Assembly: GCA_000467715.1 (NCBI GenBank)
Contig: AJFK01001065.1
Coordinates: 1 to 64,000, forward strand
DNA: 64,000 bases
Reading direction: 5' to 3'
Source: Hysterium pulicare CBS 123377
Taxonomy: Eukaryota; Ascomycota; Dothideomycetes; Hysteriales; Hysteriaceae
Each line of letters opens with the position of its first letter. The stretch's first letter is position 1. Below are positions 22,209 through 34,219 of this stretch, piece by piece. The translations under genes were made by a program, and so were the position numbers. The notes under the pieces were generated by a model. That model was not told the DNA's origin, did not search any database, and saw only the letters and a program-made list of their open reading frames with translations.

Positions 22209-25200
22209 GGAGGATTATGTTGGGCCGTGGGTTGCCGCTCGCCGCCTGCCAGGAAATTTCCGCCTTACGTAGTGCGCAGTGTCACGTCAACCATAGCCCA
22301 GGGCCGGCAGCGGAGTGTCTTGCTCAGGCAAAAAGGGTTGAGGATGCGATGGAGGTGATTCGATGGGTGATGGTGGATAGTTACACAGAACGGACGGCCC
22401 GCAGACGGGAGCTGCAGGTAAGAAAAGGGCAGTGCAGAGCGCAGGAGGTTGCAGTGCCAAGCGCGAGGACGAGTGATGGGGAGGACAGCGTGTGTAGGAA
22501 TGCAGCGGAGCAGCGCTGATGCGAGAGGCTTGCCGGGCGTCGATGATGCTGAAGAAGCCTTCTCGAACAGCCGTTTTCGTGCGGTTGGCGAGTGTTGAAG
22601 GGTACCGGCGTGATGGAGGCGAACCCGAGGAGAGGGGAGGAATGGTTTTTGGGGAAAGACGGCAGTGCCCACTAGAGCTTTTCCCCAAGAAGGCGCTCCC
22701 GTAGTTGTATTGTTGCAGCCAGTCCGTCTGCACACTCACGAACCCCCCGAGCGCAGGCTAGCGGCGACAGGCCCACGAGCGCAGCTGCGAGCAGGACAGT
22801 CCTGGTCGTGCTGAGGCGATCTTGAGCCGTCGCCCGGAACGCCGTCTGCGGATTCGCGGGCTCTGAGGGCGCGGGCTGCCAATATAAAGCGTAGCGCGAG
22901 CAATCAGGACGACCGACGATTCTCCTGCGAGGTTGCGCTTGACGTCCTGCTGTGCCCGCTGCCACTGCTGCCGCTGCTGCGTGCTCCACACTCGCTGCAC
23001 TCTCTGCACGTTGCACCCCTTCCGCCGGCCGGTGACCCAGCCCCTTTCGGCGAATGCGTTGGGCGTGACGGCTGCAGGGTGATGATGGCGTTGGGTACAG
23101 CCTGCGAGAACGCCGCCGGTCAGCTCTGCGCGTTGTGGGCGAGCGATCACCGGCAAGGGCAGGGCGAGCTGGCAGGCTAACAGGGCTCTAACAAGGGCCG
23201 TAACTGCGGGCGGAAGTGCCCGTTGTGCAGTAAACTCGTGGCTCGGACGCCCAAAAGCAACCGATTAATAGGATCTGCCCTCGGCTCCCTAACCCGCCCC
23301 TCGAATCTCAGACAGCAGCAACAAAGACGCCTGCGCAGGGCTTGTTCTTCTCTGGCCGACGGCTAGCCGTGCCTGCAATATTAATGTGGGTGCGCTGCTG
23401 TTTAGCGACCGCAACCAGAATATATCTACCGTGCCGCACGACCAGCCCGTCTCGCACCTGTTGCTGACACGCTGCACCCGATGCTGCGAGATCCTGAGGC
23501 GGCGTGCCCACCAGAACCAGCCTGACTCCTCCGCGCAACGGCTGATGGGGGTTTTGTCGGGCAGGTCTCGCGTCGCGCTTGGACGGCAAAATGGAGACGC
23601 AACCCGCTCCACAGCTGGCGCAAACCCTATCGTCGCTCCACCACCCAGAGGGCGAACCGAAAGGACAACCACGGATGGGCTTGTTGGCCGGATTTGGTTC
23701 GTGAAAGAATCTGTCGACCGCGCTCGTCGCTCGTACCGCTCTCGCCGGTGACGTTGCGCTTCAGCTGCGCCGTTCGAGCCGACCCACACCCTCAGACGTG
23801 GCAGGTAGCGCGAGCAAGTGCTCAGGAACGATGACTTTTGCTCTCGCCAGGGATCCAAGTCGATGAAGCAAAGACCGTGATCCTGGTAAGCGGGTTGGGC
23901 AGGGTATGACTTGTTTTCGTGGGTACCTCGTCGACTCTTTCGGGCGTTGGCGTTCGTTTGGCTGCTGCTCGTCGGTTTCACGCCGAGATTGACAGATGTC
24001 GCATGCAAGCTGCAGCAGTAGGGCTGGCACAGGGGCTGGTCCGCTTGTGCAGTGACGGCGCAAGTGGCCTCGAAAGCGGTCAAGCCAATCCTGGGGCGGA
24101 ATTGCTTCGCTATCGTGTTGGTGTAGATCAATCCGGCCACTGAGGATACAAGCCGATGCTATCAGACAATTATGTCGCTAGCGTGGGAAGCCGAGGACGG
24201 CCTTCGAGATTGAAAGAGAATAGTCCCGATGGCGGCCCGTATGCGTCGTCTGTTCTTAACCAAGGAAGATGACATACAGATGCCAGAGTGCGCCTCGAAT
24301 CACAGTTCGATATCTTGCAAAAACCGTATTCGCCTCTCTCCCTCGCTCCTTGTGACCCGGGAAGGCATTCGATTCAGCAACCTTGGAGAGAGTCCTTGTG
24401 ATAATGATTCGTCGGCTGCCTGAAAATGGGAACCGAAGCAGAAAAAGTGCTCTATATTAGTGCCGGCCCTCCCGCCGCTGTACTCGCATGCGATGATGGG
24501 ATGGCGAAACACGCTTAATGGTGAACCTTGTTAAGAGAGTTGCTAGCCTTTGGTTATCGGGGGCGGGATCGGCTTGTGAAAGGCTTAGCCGTCGTTTTCC
24601 TTTGACCACGGATACCTTAGGGATTCGGGGTGCTTACTATGGATGAAGAAGGATTTCCCTCCGTTAATGCGGCGGAGTATGGACCAATCTGGAGACAGAA
24701 AAATCAGCAATTGTGTGCTTGCATTTCACGAAACGGGTAAATCACTCAGATCAAGGTCATAAGATCACAAGACCCGGTCAGACTGCGGCACCATCAAAGA
24801 ACTCTTCCGTGCTGATAATAGCGCCAATCATAGAAAAGTTGTCGGGCAATGCTGGATGCATTCATTGAATTTTGATGGCCAAGATAAATGCGTGGAAAGG
24901 GATCAGGGGAAATAGTGAGGTTCAGAAGATGTCCCACCTCGAAGAGCATAATGGATATGCAAGAGTTTTGAATACGGATTCGGGCTCCCAACTCAGTAGC
25001 GAAGTGCATCTCTCCAATATCTTCCCTTTACCATTGACTGGAAATCTGTTCGCCCCCTCCTTTTTCACCATTGGCTTCACATGGACAAGGTATAAAGTTC
25101 TAGGTTGTGTTGTACAACTTGTGTGCCTGATCGAGTGGCCAAGCACCTGGGCTTGTCGGGAACTAACTGATGAGACTTGCAGGAATATGTGGCACAGAGA

Positions 25201-27355
25201 TGACGGCCCGGGACGATGCTGGAGGTAGCGTGGAGGGCCAGCTGCAGTGACCACATTCGCTCTTGAAAGCGCGGGGAAATCAAAACTTGACGACGTTGTG
25301 CTACCATAGTTCATGTACATCACCGCGCTTGAGTAACGGAGTACACATGGTCTGGATACCGTCTTGTTGCCCTCACCTTTGAGAGATCTATGGGGGACTA
25401 CGAAACGCAAGACAGCTTACTACTCACAGCGGTTGCCAACTAGGTGGCTTATGCAAAACGTACCCACGAGGGTATACAAACATATTGATTGAGTTTCGAT
25501 CCCGACGCTATCTAGTGTTTGAAAATTGACTGGACTAATCAATGGCAAGATGACGACAGCACTCCAAGACCACTATAGAGTTCATATACTCTTGGCTGAA
25601 GGGTCAGCCCCGGAATCGAGCTTCGCCTCCCCCTAGACATGCTGGAAAGAAATTGAGGTCTTGTGACGACGCCCCAGGCTCAAGCTTGGGTCCGGCTGCC
25701 CATTCACCGTTGTGTCTCGATATCGCATCTCGCCCGACCGCATTTTCCCTCCTCGATGCAAGGAATGCTGTATGCGCAGTAGTGCACTGGTCTGGCTCTG
25801 CATAATCCAGGCGAAGCTGGTGACCGGCGAACCTTGGCCCCCTTCGATTTTTCGGGTCGGACCAGAGGTGCTTCAGAAGGATACACGAGTGCCCCGCTCT
25901 CGTTAGCAAGGGCAAGACACAGCTCCATCCTTCTTCCTACGATAGACTTTAGCACCTTGCGTTGAATTGTTGAGACTTGTCTCGTCCCGACCTGCCCAAG
26001 ACAGGGTATCATGCACGGCGGGAGGATCTACCATCTGGAACAGGTGACAGTCGAGCGGGACCTTTTACTCTAGTGGGAGTTATCGACTAGGATGGGTCAA
26101 TACTTGGATAAATTGGAAGGCACCGGTCAGCCCAGTCAGCCATATACGAGGTGAGAGTTATAGATTATCGGTGGTAGTACGAATACCGTTTGAAGGATTG
26201 ATCCTTCCGGGTGTAGAACCAAACTTATCTGGACGTCGGGAAGAGGGAGCGCTGAGGGATTGCAAGATCAAGTGGTATGAGGGCATCATTTGTCGACGGC
26301 ATCCACCAACTTCGCAATACGGGTGTTGTTGTGTGATTCGTGCGCATCGCGATTAGCCAAAGGTCGTGAACGGTGTGATGAGAGTCAGGAAGGGCAACAT
26401 CTAGCGCGTCATGCGCTTTTTAAAGTAACACTCACCGCTCCCAATGCAGACTCTAAACGCCGGCGAGTTCTGTAAGCCTGTCGCTGCAGTTGACGAAGCA
26501 CGGGAAGGAACACTTTCAGACACGGAACGCTAGATGCGGCAAAAAGCCGTGAGGTAGATTAAAGAGCGACGTTTTCTCGTGGTGCATTATGCGCGTGTTG
26601 GTAGTGGACCCATGCAGTTGAACGAATTGCGGGCCGTTCCTATCGGCAGCGGACTCTTGTATCACGACTTGCGGTGCGAAACCCTTACTTTTCTGGGGGC
26701 CTGAACAAGGGCATTGTGGAGAGTCATGGATGCGGGCCATCGTCTGGGCCCATGACAGCCCCTGCCGCTGCATCGTCATCATTTGGCACCCCATCAAATA
26801 ACAGTCGTGCGCGCCCTCATCAGCACACGGTCGGGCAAAGCAGCGAGCCGATGCAGGGCGGCTGGAGCTGGTTGAATGCGGCGCTGGTGTTGGGCGTGCT
26901 CAATGGCTCTGCTGCTCTGCTGCTCTCCTGCTCTCCGCACCCGCGGCCTCGCTATGCCAGCTACGCCATCAAGCTGCATGCGGCACCTGCGACACCCGGC
27001 GTGGTCCCAAAGCAGCCTCCAGTGGACGGCATGGCCCGCAAGCTCGACTAGCCCGGTCGGCGGGCCTGCGTTCGGCAGAAAGTGGACCCCTGCTGGGACT
27101 AAATCACATGAGCGAGGTTTCCTGCGGGCTAGAAAGTTTTGCATATCCTAAAACGCCACATCCGGCTCCAATCGTGACGAAGGCTGACAATCCCACCAAT
27201 CGCCGCCGTTCGTGCCGCCCGCTTGCAGAGGTCCAGCTTGCTTGATTCGCACACCAGCAGAGGAATCGTCCACGCCAACAGTCTGGCTCAAAATTAAGAA
27301 ACTGACAACTCATGCCATGATACGCCGCACTCCTGCTATCGACTGCCCCTAGCAC
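22209..27355. other. Long intergenic region, GC-rich on the left
   Basis: No supported gene was found in 5.1 kb. The first part (about 22,260-24,150) is GC-rich and carries long open frames on both strands in several phases, the longest being 283 codons on the minus strand at 23,289-24,140. None has a recognisable domain, and the frames look like products of base composition. An imperfect CTG-repeat tract lies at about 22,945-22,985. This stretch could be a long 5' leader or promoter of the zinc-cluster gene. From 24,150 to 27,355 only short frames occur; a GC-rich patch at 26,750-27,060 contains a hydrophobic reading (ALVLGVLNGSAALLLSC) without a good start. Confidence 0.4.
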
Positions 27356-30300
27356 TTAGTCTGCCTCTTCTCCCCTACCGTTGTTGCTGCTCCCGGCGTC
27401 CCCTTCCGCCCCGTCCTCTTCGTCGCTACTGCTGCTGCTGCTGCTGGAATCCGAGGACGCCTCGTCGGGCATCACGACGCTGTTGAGATATGTGATCTAG
27501 GACAGCACGATATCGTCAGTGAACGTGAGTTTAATATGGCTGCATGCACTGCGGACAGCTAATGTATGAGTTGGCGCACTTCCCCACTCTCGAGAAACGC
27601 CGCGGCTGAACCGGCATTGGAAAAGGATGCCTGCAGTGCCAGCTCACCAAACGCCAGACTCGATGGATCGGTTAGCAGACAGGAAGGCGAGGGATCCATC
27701 CGTAATGGACGTCGTCTCCTTTTCCGGCGTCCGCAGCATCGATGGGCTGAAAACTTATTTGGACTATTAAGAGCTGGACTAAAGTAAAACAACGACTTAC
27801 AAAGGGCACCATGCATGATATCAAGTAGGCAATGCGTTCCAGACCTTTGGCGCCAATGACCTCGTCGTCGGCTAACTTCGTGCCAATCGTAAAGTTTTTG
27901 AGACGAAGGAGCTCGATGTCCTTATGATCATTATCGAATCCCTATTATTCACGATCCGTCAGTGAGTTCTCCTAGAACTGAATGTAAAAAGAACGTAATA
28001 AATTTATTAGCATCGAAACAGCGCCAATTGTAGGTTGTTTTTTGAGCTTTCAGTCTCCTTCTACCATCTGGATCCATCAAATGCCGTTAGAAGATGAGCT
28101 AATGAGTTGGCCGTGAGCGACACGGCTCCAAAATGATCTTGTCAGGAGGTTCGAAGTATCTCAATAGTTGTTCGGCAAGTTTCTTAGAGGGTTTGACGGC
28201 TTGACTCCCGCAAGCGGCAAGGCCTAGCATTGTTGAGGAGATCAAGCGTTCAGTCTGGCCCCCTTCTCGTCGCCACAAATTATCAAATTGATGTCGTACG
28301 AGGAGTTGGGCCACTGGTTGTTACCATCTCATTAGTCCTTTGTTTCCTTTAGCAGGAATTGAGATACTCATACCGATAGTACAGACCTAGAGCAGAGTTT
28401 CGTCAATAAAATGCAGAAATGCGAATGTTCTAGTAAACTTACTCGCGTTCGAGGGTGTAAGGGATGTTCTACTGAGCGTTCCTTGCCGCGTTGGGAACTT
28501 TGCGTTTGGTACCGAACACCAAGGCTCAACTGGGCAGTCTCACCGAACAACTCGTTGAACCCTCATCGACCTTGAAAAGTTCCAATGCTTTTGTCATCTC
28601 CATGTGCATTTCTGGGCTTTCGAATGCCCTGTTGACACTCTATATCATCACTCGCGACGTCCATGATGAGGTCAATGTCCTCAGGCGCGCGTCATTTATC
28701 TACCACACTTACCTCCCTTTGCATCATAGCTGCGTATGCAAGCAAGGGCATCTCAGTACTTCGTCATAGCCGAATATAACGGTTCTATCGTGTTTCTGAT
28801 GTTTTGAGATGAAATAAACTGACATACCTTTGGTTTCGTCTTCAGGGCACTCGACGCATTTTCAGACAGATTGACAAAAGCTTGTACCGCCTTCTTCTCA
28901 TCATTGCCAATACCACCAAGGAATGCCTTCCGAATCCTCACGTTAGTCAAGACGCGCTTGAGCAAGTGTGGTTTGCGATCGATATGGCTCCTCAATTTAC
29001 TCAACGATGCGGCTTCAGGGGACCATAATCCGCCACCTTCAAAAAAAACTTCGTCAGCAAGATCCATACAGCCAGTAAACAATTCAAACAAAGCCCAACA
29101 GTTCTCGAGTCGTATGAACAGACGGATTTTCGGAATAAGAGCAGTCTGTTGTCGAGGAGTGGATGTCAAACGCTCGCGCAAGCAGTCAGCCACCACCAAC
29201 GCCAAATGGGCTCAAACACACTGCAGGACGCAACAGTTGCTGAGCATCTCGTCTACAGCTATTTTTGGCAGATAACCAGGTGGTTTATGGTTGAGCTGAT
29301 GGTAAGGCCATTGTGTTGATGCAAGCGCTTGTTGACTTGGGCAGTTTCGCGACGGTCGACTGCGAACCAACAGAAAACTCCCAAACTCCCTCCTCTACAG
29401 ACTCGAACAGTCATAGCCACCTTGAGGTTAAGTGGACTCAGTGACTATCTTCTTCCTGAAGACAGCACGGTTTGCACAATGCCCGGTGCTCAATGCCACT
29501 CCACACGAAATGCACGACTACGCATAACTGTACATATGCTGCGGCGACCAACAACCCCTACGAGCACCGTTCTTGCCAATCGAATTCTGATAGGGATTTG
29601 GCGTACAATCATGGTGTCCATAACAACGTGTGTCTATACTTCCGTTGGGTGTTCTGTCTGCAGATCCGACCTAAGGCTGCAAGCTCATCGAGTTGAAGCG
29701 AAGGGTAGCATCTGTGGAACAATGTCTTGACAGACAAAACTGGCGCCCAGATCCGAGCGTGTTCGTGGACTCTTCGCAGATCAAGCGGGCTCGAGAAGGG
29801 TGTGATTGGCTTGGGCTGGGCCGAGTTAGACTGCATCATCACCCGAGACTCTAGGGAGAGGAGTTGTGTACCTTTGCAAAATGCCATCAGACTTTTAAGA
29901 TAAATTACGGAAGCGGGGTTCTTTGGTTGGCTGCAGCAGTGTCTATCCGAGTCGATCTTCGCCATGGTGTTCACCGTTCGAACCACCTAACTTCTTAGGT
30001 GCATATGGAAACTATTAACGAGACGTTGCAGCTTGCATATCAAATACCGTAGCACCATCAACTCGCTCGCTTACACTCACGTCAATGGTGACCTCGTGAT
30101 CTTCGAGGTTTGGAGCCGCTTGACGCAACAGGCACTGGCGTGGTGTTCATTCCCGTTGTCACTGGGCAGGTATCGATAAGAGGCATATGCGGTCACCATG
30201 TCGCTGGCCTATGCATAGGGCTTTTGGCTTTGTGAGGGATAAGAGCAACATCGGATCAGCCAGCCACTCCCTATACCAAGCTCCTGAACGGTGAGCTTTC

Positions 30301-31638
30301 TGGGATAGTCCCAGTATCGATCGGGTAGAGATGTGCTCGATGCTGCATCGTTTCACAACAGAAGTCTCGTCTGTCATCTCCTTCGGAATGCAACCGTATA
30401 CCCGGTCTGAAGAACGTCTCTAGAGGAGGGAACAGTGAAAACGAAAATGTAACTCACCAACGAAGCTACCGGAGTTAGGCTTAATTTGCAGATAGTAGGC
30501 TGCATAAGGACCTTTTCGACCTGTGCGTGACCTGTCTGGTCTTATTCGCTGCATATTTCGAGCTATAGTATTCCACTTACCATGCAGCTGAAAAGTGAGT
30601 CTGGCCACAGTCAGTTGAATGCCACAAGAAATGCGAGGTGTCCCATTTTCCAAATGCCATCATATCTATCACGATGGACAACGAGTGGCGTGTATGCCCA
30701 TCACAGCTAATTCGGACCATCTATTCTTCTAAGGCAGACATGCATGGTGTAGATATCGAGATGTCAAACGAAAAAGGAGCGGCTCTAACCTTATAGGGTG
30801 TCTGATCCGACGAGAAACGGACATCACGATATATACGGAAGATCAAAAATATTTATTAGCAAAAGAAAGAGTTCGCGCTTCGGAGACTCACAATATCTTT
30901 CACGGGCAGCTCTGGGATCAAGGGGTCGATTTCTACAATCCTCTCCGACAAGGCCTCGAGGAAGTCTGTAAAGTCTTTCAGGGAGGCCCTGTAATCCGGA
31001 TCATGCACTATACAATCTAGTTAGCTAAATGATAACATGGGTTTTGTGCCTGTCACGGCGATGCATGTCTTGTCGGAAACCCTGCGTGTATGGGATGCCT
31101 TACTTTTCAACCAATTTCGTTCGTTGTGGGCAGCGAGGTCTTTGAGAAACAAGAGTGTATTTGGATGTATAGTTTCGGGAGAATAGGGCACATTCCCAGC
31201 CTCCCTGGCTTTGGGCTTTTTGATGATGAGCTGTGTTCCAGGTGGCAGCTTAGCTCCAGTCTTCCAAAGCTCCTTCTCATCGGCTTGCTTCTTGCGCATT
31301 GGAATCGATGTCTGTTTCTTGGCGGCGCCTTTTGGTGTTCTCTTCTTTGGCTTCACATCATCTTCACTACTCTCGTCGCCCTCGTGATCAGATTCCTCAG
31401 ATGCAAGGTCCTCAAATTCTTCGAAATCCGATGCTTTCCCCAGACCGCCCTCCTCCGAAGAAGGTGAAGCTGGGTCCTCGTCGTCGATTTCGGAGTCAGG
31501 CTCAAAATATGAGCTCTTAGTTGGGGTACTCTTCGTCCTTTTAGATTGTCTAGTGGGCGTCGTTTTCGAAGGAGCCGCCCGTTTCGAAGAGCTTCGGAGA
31601 GCTGAAGCAAGTGAGGATCTTGTAGTCTTCCTGGGCAT
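27356..31638 (-). CDS. DUF2461 family protein with greatly enlarged introns
   Basis: Eight exons give 429 aa: 31104-31638, 30892-31007, 30790-30843, 30581-30600, 30458-30531, 28828-29036, 27801-27941, 27356-27496. The start is MPRKTTRSSLASALRSSSKR. Residues 1-150 are a basic then acidic, nuclear-looking region. The DUF2461 core follows: LFLKDLAAHNERNWLKMHD, FRIYRDVRFSSDQTPYK, SRTGRKGPYAAYYLQIKPN, GGGLWSPEA, KRVLTNVRIRKAFLGG, ELLRLKNFTIGTKLADDEV and ITYLNSVVMPDE. The tail is Ser/Asp/Glu-rich and uses a CAG run. DUF2461 is widespread, but its function is not known to me. All junctions keep frame. Introns of 48, 49, 96 and 189 nt contrast with 304, 886 and 1421 nt. The 48-nt intron (30844-30891) has a normal donor and branch site but ends in TG instead of AG. 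The coding sequence itself shows no stop. It is divergent from TYW3. Confidence 0.88.
27942..28827 (-). other. Enlarged intron 6 (886 nt) of the DUF2461 gene
   Basis: The donor GTATGT lies directly after the codons for ALKTKPK, and an AATAG acceptor lies before GFDNDHKDIELL. The inside holds minus-strand patches that read like protein, for example DIDLIMDVASDDIECQ near 28,660 and a 71-codon frame at 28,099-28,314. They are broken and unrecognised. No terminal repeats were found by eye. Confidence 0.6.
29037..30457 (-). other. Enlarged intron 5 (1421 nt) of the DUF2461 gene
   Basis: The donor GTGAGT follows the codons for NSGSFVG, and a T-rich tract with a GAAG acceptor precedes GGLWSPEA. The two exon ends fit family sequence exactly, so the extra DNA lies inside an intron position. 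It contains short frames on both strands but no recognised transposase or terminal repeat. A GTTCGAACC box near 29,970 is not part of a tRNA fold. Confidence 0.6.
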
Positions 31639-31886
31639 GATCACAGCGATATTCAAAGTCTAGTTGATAGGCGGGTTTTTGGCACGGAGAATCTTTCTTA
31701 ACCAAGGCTTCTAAGGTTTGTCGTGCGCTGCAGGTGCCATCGAGCCAGGCGCTCGGACTGGTCTGTGATGACGTCTAGAACACTCGGGAGCGGGCCGAAA
31801 TATCCCGGAGCAATTCCCATCCCATCAAGGCCGTGCTAGGATATCATTTCTGCAACATCAGCCTTTCGTCGGAATCTTCATACGCC
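31639..31886. promoter_or_regulatory. Divergent promoter between DUF2461 and TYW3
   Basis: The two ATGs are only 248 nt apart on opposite strands, so both promoters and leaders must share this gap. No TATA box or named site is obvious. Confidence 0.55.
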
Positions 31887-32904
31887 ATGCACAATCGCTT
31901 TGAGACGAAGAAGCGAAAAATCTTGGCCCAGCTCGAAGTCTCCGTTGGAGAATACAGTGATCTGTCTCCCAAAGGTTCCATAGATGAGCCAATCCGGGGG
32001 CTGATAGACGATATCAATGGCTTAGAAGGACTGGTGACCACGAGCAGTTGCTCGGGGAGGATCAGCGTCTTTTTAGAGGGCAAAAAGAAGGATATCACCG
32101 AATCTGAAAAGTCGAGCAATGATGACGAGTCTCGCGCAGGGCCTGGAGGCAAAGGGGGAGGCTCTTGGCTTTTCGTTTCTCATGACCGAATTGAGATTCC
32201 AAGCAAACCTTCAGTGTCTTATTTCATGTCCATGTTTCATCTCAAATCATTTAATAGTGTCAATACAAGTCTGAGTTACGGAAAAGGGCATAGGTTCATT
32301 CATCTCAAATTCGAACCAATGGTACGTCTTCGAGTCCCGGATGTATTTTTGACTAACAGCAGTTTAGATACTGCACATTCTCACTGCATCATTAGAGGAT
32401 GCACAGTGTCTTCTATCTGCTTCGTCAGTCGCTGGCTTTCGGGAGAGTGGCGCTATGACTTTGAGCCGCTCTAATGAGGAAGGTGTAACTCCTATGGTCG
32501 CAGTACGGTCTACCGGTTTCTCGTTCGATGCGATCATAGGCTATCAAAACTACGACGGTGAAAATGTCGCCATGGTGGACGAAAATTACCTTAGAACTAT
32601 CACAGAGGTTGCAAATGCGAGGTTCAAAATCAACGCCGAAAGGATTCAAAGGTTCCGCTCTTCCTTATTGGAGCAATACAGCCCCAGGCCAACCAACGAT
32701 GATAGTGCTCCACGCTCAAGCACTCAGGGATCAGCTTGGGAGGAGGCCACGGTCAGGAAGCAACGAAAAAGGGAGGAAGGACTAAGTCGACAGCGTGCAA
32801 TGCAGCTGAAAGCCTCCCAAACGGATGCTAAAGATGGCGAATTGAACGAAGTCGAATTGAATGGGATCTTTGAAAAATCCGATTTTCCGGAAAATTGGAG
32901 CTGA
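31887..32904 (+). CDS. TYW3: tRNA wybutosine-synthesizing protein 3 (SAM-dependent methyltransferase)
   Basis: Exons 31887-32321 and 32368-32904 flank a 46-nt intron; the product is 323 aa. TYW3 methylates the N4 position of the wybutosine precursor yW-86 at position 37 of tRNA-Phe, after TYW1 and TYW2. The family signature is clear: FETKKRKILAQLE at the start, DLSPKGSIDEPI near residue 25, the hallmark TTSSCSGRISVFLEGK near residue 51, and GGSWLFVSHD near 91. Across the splice site KFEP-M joins ILHILTASLEDAQ, which keeps frame. The second exon has MVAVRSTGFSFDAIIGY. The C-terminal 90 residues are charged and end NGIFEKSDFPENWS. I chose the ATG at 31887 because the family homology starts there and an upstream in-frame extension has no ATG. 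Confidence 0.95.
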
Positions 32905-33246
32905 CTTTCCGGAGATTTCGGAACTGCTTCGCAAGACGCTCCAGAATGACAGCAATCAAAAGTGTCCGAGATCGAGACATAATCGAATTTATGTGAGCCG
33001 ATATACAAAATTTCATGACTAATGTAAGTTTTCGCTACCTGCGTGAATTCCAAACCAATGGTAGCGTTCCCCCGAAAAGTCTCCGGCAGAAGCAAATCGT
33101 CGGCGCCATTACCCACTTCCAGCGGTATCTTGACAGTATAAGAACTCAGAGCGGCGCTCAACAAAAGACCCAAATCGATCCAAGTTCTTGCTATAAGGAC
33201 TACCGATTGTGACACAGCTGCAACTTTTTCGTTCAAGAATACTTTT
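32905..33246. other. Short intergenic region
   Basis: These 342 nt lie between the TYW3 stop and the methyltransferase start. They hold the TYW3 3' UTR and the next promoter. No gene seen. Confidence 0.5.
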
Positions 33247-34219
33247 ATGATGTCGCTCGCCGAAGCCAACCGTAAATATTTCGAGTAAATTTCCCCACAT
33301 CCCGATCAAAAACTGCGATCTAATCTCCTACTACAGTACCATAACGGATAAATATGATAGCAAGCCTTGGGCTCAGAAAATGAATAAGCAAGTCACAGAG
33401 GCAATTCGCTCACGTCTTGACTGGATCGGTGCAGATTGGAAATCGTCCGAAAAAGACGGCGAAGAAGTCCGGCTACTTGATTACGCCTGTGGAACAGGAC
33501 TGATCTCCCGTGTATGCTCTACCCCCTTTTACATATTATATCAGTTGACGCACGGCTGACTATGAAGCCTGCAGGTTCTTGGACCATACGTCACTCAAAC
33601 CATAGGCGTCGACATCTCCCCAAATATGGTGAGCACCTACAACTCACGAGCCGCCGCCGCTCGTCTCTCTCCATCTACTATTTCTGCCGTAGTTGGAGAT
33701 ATGTTTACTCCGGAGCCGGAAGATAACCTCCGAGAATCGAAGTTCTTTAATTTCGACATTGCGGCTGTGAGTTTCGCTTACCATCACTTTGATGATGTGC
33801 TACTATGTACAAAGCGTCTAAAAGAAAGACTGAATGATGGTGGCATTTTGATAATTGCCGATTTCTTACAGGGTGGAGATAGTCATGGATGTTTTCATGA
33901 GCACTCACATACCCATTCTCATGATCATCACCACCACCACCATTCTCATCACAAAGCATCCGACACAAACCCCCAAGATCAAGGTGGCTCGCATACCCAC
34001 GAAGGCACACGGATTGCGCAGATGAATGATTCCATCAAGGTTTTCTCATTCGACGAAAGTGGTGTAAGACAATTCTTTGAAGAAGCTGGGTTTGTGGATA
34101 TTGATATCAGCGTGATGGAAGAGAAGGTGTACATGGAATTTGAAGGAAAATCGATGACTAGAACGGTATTCTTCGCGAAAGGGAGAAAGCCCAGACCAGA
34201 GAAAGGAGATTCGATGTGA
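33247..34219 (+). CDS. SAM-dependent methyltransferase with histidine-rich insert
   Basis: Three exons (33247-33284, 33337-33511, 33575-34219) with introns of 52 and 63 nt give 285 aa. The tiny first exon encodes MMSLAEANRKYF and joins to DTITDKYDSKPWAQK, a typical start for this fungal methyltransferase group. Motif I is LLDYACGTGLIS (residues 59-70), and GVDISPNM marks the acidic motif II. VSFAYHHFDD and LKERLNDGGILIIADF follow, as in class I Rossmann methyltransferases (Methyltransf_11/25 type). Between the beta-5 strand and the C-terminal strands lies an insert of about 40 residues (176-215) with runs of His, including HDHHHHHHSHH. The substrate is unknown. The insert could bind metal ions such as zinc or nickel, which is inference. 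Confidence 0.88.

Noticed and set aside
23289-24140. Minus-strand open frame of 283 codons
   Set aside because: It lies in GC-rich DNA with long frames in several phases on both strands, has no domain and irregular composition. It is probably chance.
26674-27051. Plus-strand frame with a hydrophobic segment
   Set aside because: It starts at GTG without an ATG in good context, and GC-rich DNA gives open frames on both strands here.
27428-27446. CTG microsatellite
   Set aside because: It encodes Ser codons in the Ser/Asp tail of the DUF2461 protein, so it is not a separate feature.
29955-30000. GTTCGAACC box like a tRNA B box
   Set aside because: The flanking sequence cannot form a tRNA cloverleaf on either strand.
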